Source: Histoplasma ohiense (lineage: Eukaryota; Ascomycota; Eurotiomycetes; Onygenales; Ajellomycetaceae). Taken from it: a stretch of 64,000 nucleotides of DNA. Of this stretch, positions 47,168 through 57,830 are shown one piece after another (positions within the stretch are counted from its first letter, which is position 1; each line of letters starts with the position of its first letter). Below the pieces are notes generated by a model. It had not been told where the DNA came from and made no database searches. It worked only from the letters and a program-made list of their open reading frames with translations. Position numbers and translations under genes: made by a program. The DNA lies in assembly GCA_017607445.1 (NCBI GenBank), contig JAEVHH010000001.1, positions 7,502,001 to 7,566,000 on the forward strand. Direction: 5' to 3'.

Positions 47168-49677
47168 TTATCCACGCTCATACGCATCGTCGATTTCAGC
47201 TTTATACTTGTCATGAATGACTTTCCTGTTCAGCTTATCCGTCGCCGTCGTGAGCCCCTAAGATTGTGTTTGCAGAAACACGTTAGCCCGCTTACTGCAT
47301 TCAAGGCTTAAGGCCAAAAAAAAAAAAAAAACTTCGAAGAAAGGAAGGAAACTTACATTCTGCGCCGTCCACGGCTCCTCCACTAGCACAACACCATCAA
47401 TAATTTCCAACCCAGTAAGCCCCGCCTTCCGTCCGATCGTCTGCATATTCTGCAGCACAACACTTCGAAGTTTCTTGTCATGGACTAGATCCTGGCCCTG
47501 GATGCCGTTCTCTACAGCTACGTTCTTCAACGCCTGCTCAACGGGGACCACCAAGGCGACTGCTTTGGCTTTATCGGGTGCCGCGTAAACGCATATGTTT
47601 CCCACTACACTCGCAGTCCGGTATACGGATTCGAGCTACGCAAAACCCGTCTTGTTAATATTAATAAAACCGGGTAAAAAAAAAACGGTTAAAGTCAAAA
47701 GAGAGTTATCCAAAACCAAGACATACCTTTTCCAGTGCTATGTATTCCCCATTCAGAGTCTTGACTAGACTCTTCTTCCGGTCAATGACTCGGAGGTGGC
47801 CATTTTCATCCCACTGCCCAATATCCCCGGATTTAAACCAGCCATCCGCTGTCATGACTTCGGCCGTCAGGCTTTCGTTTTTATAGTATCCTTCCATGAC
47901 GCTATTCCCTCGAACCCAGATTTCGCCTTGTGGCGGCGTAGATTTTGTATAATACCCGGCTTCCGGGAAATCAACCAGTTTGACTTCAACGCAGCCGGGG
48001 ATATCACCCAGCGTCTCATGGCACCATCCCCATGGATCGGAAACAGACGCCATGCTATCGGATTTTTGCGGTTAGCTGTACCATCTTCTTTTATTTTTCA
48101 GAAAAATCATTGGAAGGAGGTTTGCTAGTCTTACGCGGACGTTTCGGTTAAACCGTATCCGATAACCATGGGAGCTACCACCAGAGAGATAAACTCTTGC
48201 GTCTCCCGAGCAATGGGGCCAGCTCCATTCATAACGAATCTGAGCCTGCCTCCGGTGGCTTCGGTGATCTTTTTGAAGATTACAGAGTTCAAAATAGCCG
48301 ACCAGCCAAACTGATGATTGACGAGCGCACGTTTGAGGTAGAAAGCTGCCCAGAAGAGCGCTTTCGATATCAACCCAGCCTGCCCAACTTTTGCAACGAC
48401 GCCCTTTCTCACGGTTTCCCACACAGCCGGCACACCGATCATCAAGGTTGGCCTGAGTTCCCGGATATCACCTTTGCAGTTGCGGGTGGATATGTCTGCA
48501 AGCGTTTTGGGGTTTCCGTAGCCCATTGGGCTGCCCCAGAACAGTGCTGCGTGCTCGAATACAAATTCGAAAATATGCGCCAAGGGGAGGAACGTTAGGA
48601 CAGTATCACTGGGACCAATATGGCGTCCAATCATCGAATCGATTCCAGCAACTATTGCATCACAACTGGTTAGAAGGATTGTCGAAGTTTTAGTCGGGCG
48701 CGTACCTGTTGGACACCGTACATACCAGCAGCGATAACATGTTTATGTTTCAGGGATACACCCTTTGGAGGCCCCGTAGCACCTGAAGTGTACATAATCA
48801 TGCCCACGTCCTCCGCATCTGGAGGAACAGGCTCGACGGGATGATCCTCTCCAAGCTTCCTGAGCTCCTCAAAGCTGATAACAGTCACCGTAGGATGTGC
48901 AGATTTCAGGGAACTCAACGCCTCCTCTTGGAGCAGGCAGGTTTTGTTGTAAATAACCACTCTGATACATCTAGCATCAGCAAGCAATTTAGCAACTGAG
49001 CCCAGAAGCTGCGGATCTGTAAAGAGAGCTTTGGAACCAGCTTCTACAGCTGAATGCCGCAGCCCTTCCTCGCCAAGGGTGTCGTACGAGGTAACAATAG
49101 GCATGGACTGCGAAATCGCACCATGGGCCACAGCAAGCCACCGATCGCTGGGGGAAAGGCATGTTAGCAGAAGTAAGCAACAGGACCAGCAGCTGGATGT
49201 GGATGTATATTTTTATTTGCCCTACCTCGTACTTGCATAAAGGTGGAGCCTATCCCCTTTGGCCAGGCCAAGTTTCCTCAGACCCGCCCCGAGCTGTAGA
49301 GTCAATTTCTCATACTCATGGAAGGTGATGAAGTTGTAGCCACTTAATTCAAAGTATGACCACTCCCTATCCACCTCCTGCTCCTCCCCACCCACCAGCT
49401 TCTTCACCTTCTTGTTCTCCTTGTGCACCTGTAGAAGCTCTCGCGAGCCCATACATTTTGCATTTCCGAACTTCGCAGCCCCCCGCTTGACGATATCATA
49501 TACGGTGTTGATTGAGTCCTCTGGTCGCTCAAGCAATTGGTCCTTGTAGTTTATATTTCGGCGAGGGATGGTTTCTCCCTGGACAGCCTCGTAGCCCGGG
49601 ACATCGACCGTGAAGGGCGATTTCTGTGCCATGCGACCATTGAGAACATTAGTGAACGGCTTCTTTCTTTCAGTCAT
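47168..49677 (-). CDS. FAA1: Long-chain fatty-acid-CoA ligase (acyl-CoA synthetase)
   Basis: Exons 49677-49226, 49147-48726, 48651-48135, 48054-47727, 47635-47357 and 47257-47168 keep phase and give 695 residues, the usual size for Faa1-type ligases. The N-terminal region (VPGYEAVQGETIPRRN) is typical of fungal long-chain ligases. The ATP/AMP P-loop is MYTSGATGPPKGVSLKH (about residue 268; Ala replaces the more common Ser in SGSTG). Next come the adenylation core FLPLAHIFEFVFE and GYGLTETSA, and the fatty-acyl-CoA synthetase signature GWFKSGDIGQWDENGHLRVI followed by DRKKSLVKTLNGEYIALEKL. The end, TTATDKLNRKVIHDKYKAEI, supplies the C-terminal lysine region. The enzyme activates fatty acids with ATP and CoA for lipid synthesis, import or beta-oxidation. 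No PTS1 tripeptide is seen at the C-terminus (ends DAYERG), arguing against a peroxisomal matrix form. Confidence 0.92.
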
Positions 49678-51125
49678 AATTTGGTAGCCGGGTTATAGGA
49701 TATAGTTCGCGCAAGTAACATAGGACGAGTGGGGATATCCACCCAGAACCCATAGATATATATATCTACATGTGTATGTGTATTTTTAATGGAGATATAC
49801 AAGCAAAAGCGCAATTGCCGTGAGGAAGGGAGGCTTACAGCGAAACTCAGAATCATTGCCTAGAGCATATGACACCGAGGCCCAGTTCAAGGAATACGAC
49901 GAGTTGAGCTCACTCCGAGGGCAACAAATGCACGACACACGATTGATGATTGTGGTGATTGGTGTGAGACAATCGCAGCTAAGGCCTGGCCCGCATCTAG
50001 CGCCTTAGCTCGTGGTTTAACAGGCACAATCGTACGTTGTGGGGAAAGGAAAGGCGTCGTGGCTGACAGTAAGTCGCAGAAAAATTGGTGCTGTTGGAGG
50101 AGAATGTTGGAGATTCTTGATTGTTTGTGCCGCAACGGAGGACGGATCGGAATTTCTATATGGAGACTTCTCCTGTTAGTTGCCAGTAACTATGCCGAGG
50201 TTCATCATCTACCATCTCCGACAGCCTCTATATCGTCACTCACACTTGGAATAGATCTTGATTCTTGGCTGATGCAGCCAGCAGCCAGTTCGCCTGTCCC
50301 AAGTCCGGAAGCTGTTCCAGCAAGATGGGGCGCTGGTGAGGCATTGGTCGGCGCGGCGCTGCGCTGCGTAACGCTATGCTCGCTATTCCCGGTAGCTCGC
50401 CAGTTTCAATCAATCAGCTTCCCTATGTCAGGTGAATGTTGTCGTTTCTCTCTTGATACTTAGGGATATGCTATATCCTAGCTGCCAAGGCGTCGTCCGG
50501 CTGACTGTTCATGCATGCAGTGGATAGAAAAGTATCCGATTGGGGCATCTCTGGACAGCATTCATTACGCTGGGAACTCCCTCTATGACCACTAATTCTT
50601 CATGGCCAGAACCCTTTTATCTCTATCAAGTTGGTCTCCGCAGTGCTGACACTCACGCTATACCACGGAATGATGGGATGGCCTCTCCTAACGACCAGCT
50701 ATATTGAAAATTGAAGAAAAAGAATACTACGCCATTTGCCCCTCGTGGCTTCGCTATCGGCATCCATTCAAACCAATGAAGAACTCGCATTTCTCCTGAC
50801 CAGTAGAATTGAGTGCCGGCCTGCACCTGAAATTAACGTGTGCCGAGAAGCGCTGGTTGGGGCGCTTCACGGTAGCCTGAACGGTTATTTTCTTCTCCAG
50901 CTGGGATCCTCAAACGACAAGGACACCCTATACATTCCACCCAGCAGTATCAACAACTATTGTCTCCTTTGGGAGAAAACCCATACACGATATTGCTCCT
51001 GTTGGCCTGGGCGTTTCCTTCATTCCCAAGTGAACCTTCCACAGACAAAGTGGGCTATATACATACATACATAAATATACACACACATATATTTAAAAAC
51101 AAGTCCGGGGCTCTTGGTTTTAAAA
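49678..51125. promoter_or_regulatory. Divergent promoter region, acyl-CoA synthetase / F-box gene
   Basis: About 1.45 kb between two divergent start codons. A TA/CA-rich repeat lies near 49755-49785 and an ATACATACATA/CACACA stretch near 51060-51090, just before the F-box start. No coding signal is supported. Confidence 0.45.
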
Positions 51126-52544
51126 ATGATGTCCGAAAAGTCTACTCTGCAATTCCTGCCTGGGGAAATTCTCCAACTCATACATTCATTTCTTTCGCCG
51201 GGCTCCAAGCTCGTCTTTTCCCTGACCTGCAAGCGCTTCTATTACAGCTTCTTTGAGGCAATCCCCCCATCGTACTTGAATGACCCCTCAATGCGCCAGG
51301 AATTCGAAAAAACCACGAGGAACCAGACTATAAGAGATGAATTGAAGATCTACGATTTTCTCCGCTCCCGCGAATTGTGTGGATTTAAGTCCAACCGGAA
51401 ACTCGCCTGCTGCGATCCATGTCACTCAAGGCATCTCCCTCTCTTCTTTCACCCAACCGACCTTGACAAGCCCGTCAACGAGCGCACATGCATTAAGCAC
51501 ACCAGAGGCTTCTGGGTAGAGCCGGGCAAATGCTTTAGCTTTGCAGATCTAGATGGACGGCCCACTCGGCTGCACAAGATGCGAACCCCTCACTCCATTG
51601 CATTGAGTGAGGATAATGTCTATGGTCGCAGATACACCTTATGGACGCACTACGACATCCTCACACTGCCAATGCACAAACACGCTTCGAAGGCGCAAAT
51701 CGCCAAGATCCTCAACGGCTTTGACTTGCCCACTTGCCCGCATGTGCGCCTCAGTGACAGCACGATTATGGACCTCTGCGACATCCCGCGCAACACAGTG
51801 TCCGAGCCGCTCGACCAGCGCTATCCGCCTTTCTTTGATACGGTCGATCTCCGTACGAAATGCACGTTCCCGTCCTGCCTCACATCATTTTGCTGGACAC
51901 AGCATGCCAGTGCGGAAAGCCCCGGTTGGAAAACCATCTACCTCCACGTGCTCCGCAAGGTTCGTTTCAACGCATCTATTGACCGTGTCTGGATAGCGCA
52001 GCTGATAAAGCCCAACGAGACGCTGATGGAACGTCACTGGGACGATTGCTTCCGGTGGAAAACAGAGAGGCTCGCTATTGAGAAGGAGAGGTATGCAAAT
52101 GAGGCAGGCAACGGTAACTGCTCTAACCATGAAGAATACCTACGTTTTGAGACTCAACTCCGCCGGCGCGAGGATGTTGTGGATATCATCTTCCACCCAC
52201 ATCGTTTACAGAACTACCCAGACATCGCACGCAGGCTAGCGGGAACTGGTGAAGATGTATCCACAGCTGATAACAGCAATGGACCAAACACACCGTCTGC
52301 TCCCAATTGCCGCCCGTGGACCCCTCCAACCAAGGCAATTGTCACAATGGAAATGATTCGTGATATTGACCTCTCTGTAAAGTCTACACCGAAACAGCCA
52401 GCTGATGCAGTGTTCACGCCGTTCATGACGGAGGAGGACTTTCAGCGATATGGCAAGCTCCAGGCCCCCGTGCAGGTGGCTGCAGAAAAGCAGAAGAATC
52501 CAACCTCGTGGTTTGGAAGGTTTCTTAAGCTCACACCCTGGTAG
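51126..52544 (+). CDS. F-box domain protein of unknown target
   Basis: A single uninterrupted frame of 472 residues starts at the first in-frame ATG (51126). The second ATG follows directly, so translation could begin at either. Residues about 11-45 (LPGEILQLIHSFLSPGSKLV, then a CKRFYYSF block) fit a fungal F-box, which would bind Skp1 in an SCF ubiquitin ligase. The following region has a cysteine/histidine cluster (LACCDPCHSRHLPLFFHPTD, later CTFPSCLTSFCW) that might bind a metal or simply be structural. The C-terminal third is rich in charged residues and proline. No LRR, WD40 or Kelch repeats are seen, so substrate binding is undefined. Absence of introns contrasts with most genes here but is common for this lineage-variable family. 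Confidence 0.85.
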   Translation: MMSEKSTLQFLPGEILQLIHSFLSPGSKLVFSLTCKRFYYSFFEAIPPSYLNDPSMRQEFEKTTRNQTIRDELKIYDFLRSRELCGFKSNRKLACCDPCHSRHLPLFFHPTDLDKPVNERTCIKHTRGFWVEPGKCFSFADLDGRPTRLHKMRTPHSIALSEDNVYGRRYTLWTHYDILTLPMHKHASKAQIAKILNGFDLPTCPHVRLSDSTIMDLCDIPRNTVSEPLDQRYPPFFDTVDLRTKCTFPSCLTSFCWTQHASAESPGWKTIYLHVLRKVRFNASIDRVWIAQLIKPNETLMERHWDDCFRWKTERLAIEKERYANEAGNGNCSNHEEYLRFETQLRRREDVVDIIFHPHRLQNYPDIARRLAGTGEDVSTADNSNGPNTPSAPNCRPWTPPTKAIVTMEMIRDIDLSVKSTPKQPADAVFTPFMTEEDFQRYGKLQAPVQVAAEKQKNPTSWFGRFLKLTPW

Positions 52545-53253
52545 AGAGGAAGTCGAAATTGACACGTAAATTTAGGGAAAACAGGTCATTTATCTCCGAC
52601 TAGTCACATCCCCTGGGGGAAAAAAATAATACAAAGAAATATCTCTTTTCACCATTCTGACGGGAAACCGGCTTTTGCGAAGCCCTTCTTTCGTTCTTTC
52701 TGGTCTTTTACTGTAATGCGATGTGCATTGTTACCACTCCATTTCTACAACCCCTTTTATAATCTACATCTACGTCCGCACCAAGCAGGAGGTCAACGGC
52801 TAAGATCTTTTTTGGCGGAACAACTGTATGGAATGGTCTATGGTGAGCAGAGCAGGAACACCCAAGAATGTTTCGCTCTCTACGCTCGCTTTAATGCTTG
52901 TGTACAAGGAAAAAAAGAAAAAAAAATGCGGATGCGTGGAAAATAAGTCCTTAGCATAGGCTAGAAATTTATTATGGTAGTCAAGCAATCATGTTACACA
53001 CCCGTTGGCAGGCTGCGGGTTTAGGGGCTCGAGGCCTAAAGCTTGGTTGTCGAGTTAGGCATCCAGGCCCCATAATTTCCACTGTGGAGATTGAATTTCA
53101 CTAAACTGTTATATGCAAGGACTTATTTATTTTCCACGCCTCCGGAATTAGGAATCAAATAGCCAGTAAACTCAATAGAAAAAAAAAAGGAAGAAAAAAA
53201 AAGAAGAAGAAGAAGAAAAAGACGAGAAAAACAAATACATCAAAAAAAAATAA
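52545..53253. other. F-box 3' flank and tRNA downstream flank
   Basis: No gene is seen. The right part (53180-53250) is A-rich on the plus strand, with AAAAAGAAGAAG tracts. On the minus strand this gives the T-rich sequence downstream of the tRNA gene. Confidence 0.5.
53242..53250 (-). terminator. RNA polymerase III terminator of tRNA-Ser
   Basis: On the minus strand a run of nine T residues starts four bases after the tRNA 3' end, as expected for Pol III termination. Confidence 0.8.
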
Positions 53254-53353
53254 CGACGCGAGCAGGATTCGAACCTACGCCCCCGAAGGGAAGAGATAGA
53301 GCTGGTATTTAGTTAGTTCTAGTCTCTCGCGTTAACCACTCCGCCATCGCGCC
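53254..53353 (-). tRNA. tRNA-Ser(AGA) with a 19-base intron
   Basis: The minus strand folds into a complete class II tRNA. The acceptor stem is GGCGCGA with TCGCGTC (one G-U), followed by discriminator G. The D stem is GCG/CGC with loop GAGTGGTTAA. The anticodon stem is AGAGA/TCTCT. The loop reads C-T-AGA-A and then, after the intron, A, giving anticodon AGA (reads UCU, with inosine UCC and UCA). The intron (53316-53298, starting CTAACTAAAT) sits one base after the anticodon, the standard place for eukaryotic tRNA introns. A variable arm with CCC-TTCG-GGG is present, as expected for serine. The T arm is GTAGG/CCTGC with loop TTCGAAT. The B box and A box are intact, so the gene looks functional. 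Confidence 0.95.
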
Positions 53354-53813
53354 TTTTCATGCCGATGAACCGGGCGAATTTAACTTTGAACTAGGCTGCT
53401 TCCAAGTACTACACATATTCAACCTTTGTTCATTTCATTTCCCATTGTTTTGTTTCTCTTTTTGCTCGCAAAAAAAAAAAAAATAAAAAAAAATAAAAAA
53501 ATAAAATTATGCAGAGTAACGACAATACGTAAGGTATATCACACGGTAGTTATGTTCACCTTTACCCAAACGCCCATCATAAAGAATCATAAAAGAATCA
53601 ATCAAACAAACAGGCCATACTTGAATGCTATCACATGTGTTCGCTGTAATTAACATCGAACCATATGGGGATAATAATGTTTATGCGGGTGCAAACGCCA
53701 TGGACAAAAAAACCCGAAAAAAAGATCACCTACCGGATACCACGATGTACCATGCCAGAGAGCAAGATTCTCTAAGCTCTCCAACAGAAATCCATTTCAA
53801 AAAACGCCGATTA
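53354..53813. other. tRNA upstream flank and MFS gene 3' flank
   Basis: 460 bases without a gene. An A-rich run with AAAAATAAAA units lies at 53470-53505. No other signal is seen. Confidence 0.55.
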
Positions 53814-55929
53814 TCAATGAATACCATGTTTGCTGTTTACCCCATAGATCAGTCCACTTGACTGGCTGAGCTGGCTTTCACTCGTCTGTCCCATATTCGA
53901 CCTATTTTTTTCGCCCATCTGGCGAATGTTCCGAGCCTTCCTGTCGGTTGCCAGAGTTTTTGCGAATTTGGATTTCTCTCGGATTATGGGGCCTTTCCAG
54001 TAGAATACGTAAATGGGAACGGTGACAATAAATGAGACTATGGCGAGAATGGTCGAAGGCCATTCAAGTTGATACTTGTTGCCGATTGATTCGTACACTA
54101 GTTTATATTAGCAAAATAAAGGAAATTTTCATTGACAATGGGCATAATAAAACTCACACGGGGTTGAATACATCGCTGCAATTCCCGCAAGGAAATCCCT
54201 TGCGAGTGCATTACCACCCGTCGCAGACGCTGAATACGGTCCATAGCTTGCGACCATGTAGTCAATTGTCGCCATGTAGATGCAGTACTATTATGGTCTC
54301 GTTAAATTACAATGAACACAATTAATTTGGATAACATGAATGGGAATATCAACTTACATTTGCAACAGCAATCAAAAGGGAAAATATCATGGGAGCAATC
54401 CAATGTACTTGAGGAGGACCTAAACTTGTCCATGCAAATCCGAATAAGCCTATAGTTTCAAGGGGGGCCGCTAACGTAAAACAACCATGTCAGCTTCACA
54501 GATATCCAGAGACACAAGAAAGAATGGCCTTACTGAATAACAACCACCATAATCTTGATTCCGGTTCAAGGGTATTTGGACTTTTTCTGTGAATCTTTCG
54601 GTGCTTTACCATGACGGGGAGAAAGCTGATATAACCAATGAAGTATCCAATGAGGATACTATATTGCAGAGTTAGAACGCATTCAAATTTTAGACACCCT
54701 TTATGCGTAATGGAATCTACTTACGGTATAAAAGCTAGACCAATTTGTATGAGGCTGAATCCCCATTGGGCATACACAAAATCATACGAGTCGAGGAAGG
54801 TGAAAATCAAGGCATCGCTAAAGCCACTGAGAAGCGACAAACAAAACACGATGGGCTCGCGTACAAACATACTAAACGGTCGGGCCCAGATTATCGCCAC
54901 ATCTCTCATAGTAATTCCCGGCCCATCGATCTCGCTGGGGCCGTAAATATTTGTCTCTCCCGCCCGACGTCGCCGTTTAGCTTCTCTGTCTAACAGGATA
55001 GTAGTCCTTGTTTCTGGCACGAACAACAAGTGAGCGAGTTGAGCAGCTGCTCCAAAGATGAGTTGGCCCCAAAAGTTCCATCTCCAATCAAGGTAAAACT
55101 CCATGAATCCCCCGATGATGGGCGCTATGACAGACCCCGCAACAGACGAAAGTACAATGAAAGCGACAGCAAACTGTTGGTCATCGGGCTCCCACATGTC
55201 GGCAATCATCCCCAGTGTGACAGAACCACCGGCAGAGGATAAACCGCCGAAAAAGCGCCCAATCACAATGGTGTGGTAATTCCGAGCCAACGCGCAGGGT
55301 ATTTGCCATAGATTAACCAGAGACAAACTAAGCTGCATGACTGGATACCGACCAAGCTCCTCACTCCAAGGGGCCCACAGCTCACTCCCAAACGCGTAGG
55401 CAACAAGGAAAATCATCTGGCCTACTCTAGCAGCTTGCTCGGAAATAGAGAAATGGAGAGCTAAGGGCGTGATGGCATTGGAGTAGATACTAGTGTTGAA
55501 ATTCATTGATAATTGCACGAAAAAGACGACGCTGAGGATTGTCCACTTTTTCCATCGCGGGAAGGTGAATCCAAGCTTGTCATAGCAATCACTTTCGAGA
55601 AGCAGAACTTTTTTTTCCACCTCACCTTGAACGGGAGCTATCGGAGTTGTCGGTGTTATAGGAGGTGATTGGGGTGATTGCGATGGTTGTGAGGAGAATG
55701 ATTTCCGATGTCCATTATGTTTCGGATTGTGATCTTCTCCGCTCATAGTACGAGACTCGGACGCTAAAGAGGACGACCGTAAGACGTCACTCTCAGCGGA
55801 AAACGGCAGTCTGTCGAGTAAGCTCGCTTGAAATCTCGGGATGAATCTGGGGTAGGATTTATGGCGGGAACGAGAGCGCGTAGGCTCTTCCTGCGCGCCA
55901 ACCTGAGAAACAGGGTCTGATGCAGTCAT
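53814..55929 (-). CDS. Major facilitator superfamily transporter (DHA1 drug/polyamine type)
   Basis: Exons 55929-54725, 54658-54534, 54470-54358, 54287-54158 and 54097-53814 keep phase and give 618 residues. The first 125 residues are cytosolic, S/P/R-rich and contain PITPTTPIAPV repeats. The first membrane helix is WTILSVVFFVQLSMNFNTSI. Later motifs are FGSELWAPWSEELGRYPVM (motif A region), IVIGRFFGGLSSAGGSVTLG and VAGSVIAPIIGGFMEFYLDW (motif C region, the antiporter signature), then VPETR at the end of the N-half. The second half begins with FVREPIVFCLSLLSGFSDAL and runs through exons 2-5. The pattern is that of 12-helix DHA1 proton antiporters, which export drugs or polyamines from the plasma membrane. 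The substrate is unknown. A basic tail of about 60 residues ends the protein. For exon 4 the donor GTGAGT at 54157 was chosen because only it keeps phase. Confidence 0.88.
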
Positions 55930-57830
55930 ATCGTAACAATAGGACTATCAACAAATATCCCACAGGACTGCGCTGTAGAATGAATGGGCGCACGGGCAAG
56001 GAAAAGCATACACATTAGAGAAACGGGAGAAGAATGCGATGAGCAGGAAAGCAACAGGAAGAGCCGAGAATACAACAGTGATGGAAGAAAACTGCAGCAG
56101 CAGCAGCAGCAGCAGCAGGAACAAGGCAGCACACTTTTGCGCCGGGGGAGGAAGAACCACCGCAGCCATCTTGGCTCGTTGCTGCTGCTGTTGCTGCGAC
56201 TATGGGCGCTGTTATTGTTTACCATCGATCACAAGGCGAAGTGCGCAAAATCCGCGATGATATTTATGCGCGGTATAGCATCATTGAGTGCTTTGATTCC
56301 ACAGCTGTGGTACTCGAAGCTAAGCATTATGCAGATATCTGAGAGGTTTCAAGAAGAATGGTAAGTAAGCATAAACGGTTGAATGCATTCCAGCGGAATT
56401 CGATACCTGAGCTTAGTTGTCGTCCTCTGATTTCAGGCGCTGGGATGGGTAACTTAGACGCCAGGCTGACTAAAAATATATAAATAAATAACTAGTTAAA
56501 GATTCGGCCCCATTCCATGATCCACGTCTTTGCTCCACCTCCAGCCTGGCATTCCGCTGATGGTGATCATGAAGAAGGGCCACAATATCGCCAACTGCGC
56601 TCCTTATCATCAGCCCTGTTCACCCCTACATAATATCGGATTTAATCCCCAAGGACTCTCAAACGTCGATCTCCCAAAAGTTGCCGAGTTTGTGTGCCGA
56701 ACCCGGCTAACAAACCGGCCTTCCAAGCCATCGAATGCGAGCGGAGATATAGAGGAATGGGGTCATTCATTAGAGACGAGGCGAGTGGGTCATGGCGAGC
56801 TTTTAACAAGGAGCTAATGAACCTCTGCGACAAAACGGTCAATCCTCGAGCTGGGTATCGCCCACCTTAAGATACCTATAACAGGATGTTTTATGCTCAA
56901 CAGGTCGAACCAAGCGTGGCATCAAAGGGGCTTTCTCGGAAATTGATGTTGTCCAAGAATGTCATGTTGCGAGTTCCAGCTAGCCCAAGCCCATTGGATT
57001 GGACCGAATGTGCTGTATGCACTCCCAACAAGCAGCGAGTTGCAGCAGTTGTTGTTTACGCGTGTCATATTTAGGATTTATTCTTGACTCTAGCCAATGA
57101 AGGTTTAGGAGAAGCTGGGAAGTTGCATGAGAAATCCATGGATGTCGGACTGATCTGACCTGATGCGCGTGAGGCAGATCGATACTCTCTGATTGTGCGG
57201 GATTGCTTCTCAACCTAATCAGAAGTCTGCCACTTTCGCATCTAGCAGACCACGGTTACCTGAATTATACGAGTATGGTGCAAAAGATACCCCGCACATC
57301 CTCAGGTACTGTGCTGCCCCGAACCGCTTCACAATGGTGATTGGCATCTGTCTCATGAAGGTGATTTGTTCTGTCCATCGATGCAATCGTATGCCCCTGT
57401 GTCAGAGTAATGCCAACAATGAAACAATCATCCTGTCATACTCAATGCAGAGACAAATTTAGAAGCCCCGTTTCTACCAATAATGACCGCATCCTAAACA
57501 AGCTAAGTTGGTGGAATGGTAGAGTACTTTCATTGCCGCGCCACCTCTCCTTCCAATCTCCAGAGTCGCAGCGGAGAGCATCTATATATACTGCTTAAAG
57601 CCGTCCGTGAAATCGACTTGGTTGTCGCCCCATCCTCTTCGTCTCTATATCTGAACAAACTGTTTCCCCCCAAGAACCAAGGAGGACCAGCCCATCAATG
57701 GGTTGGATTCAGTAACTAGAGGTTACATTACTTGTCGAGCCCTATATTTGGTTTCGCTGCACGTCTTCAACTTGGGTCTGTTTACTACATAGTTATCCGG
57801 TTTTCGTTGCGTCGAAAATGGAGATGAACA
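55930..57830. promoter_or_regulatory. Divergent region between two MFS transporter genes
   Basis: About 1.9 kb between two divergent transporter genes. No coding exon is supported. A CAG repeat lies at 56095-56118 and CTGCTG runs at 56178-56196, inside the likely 5' leader of the minus-strand transporter. Shared promoter elements are possible but not visible. Confidence 0.45.
56095..56118. repeat. CAG trinucleotide repeat in 5' leader of the minus-strand MFS gene
   Basis: Eight uninterrupted CAG units (CTG on the gene's strand) lie about 165 bases upstream of its ATG. Confidence 0.85.
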
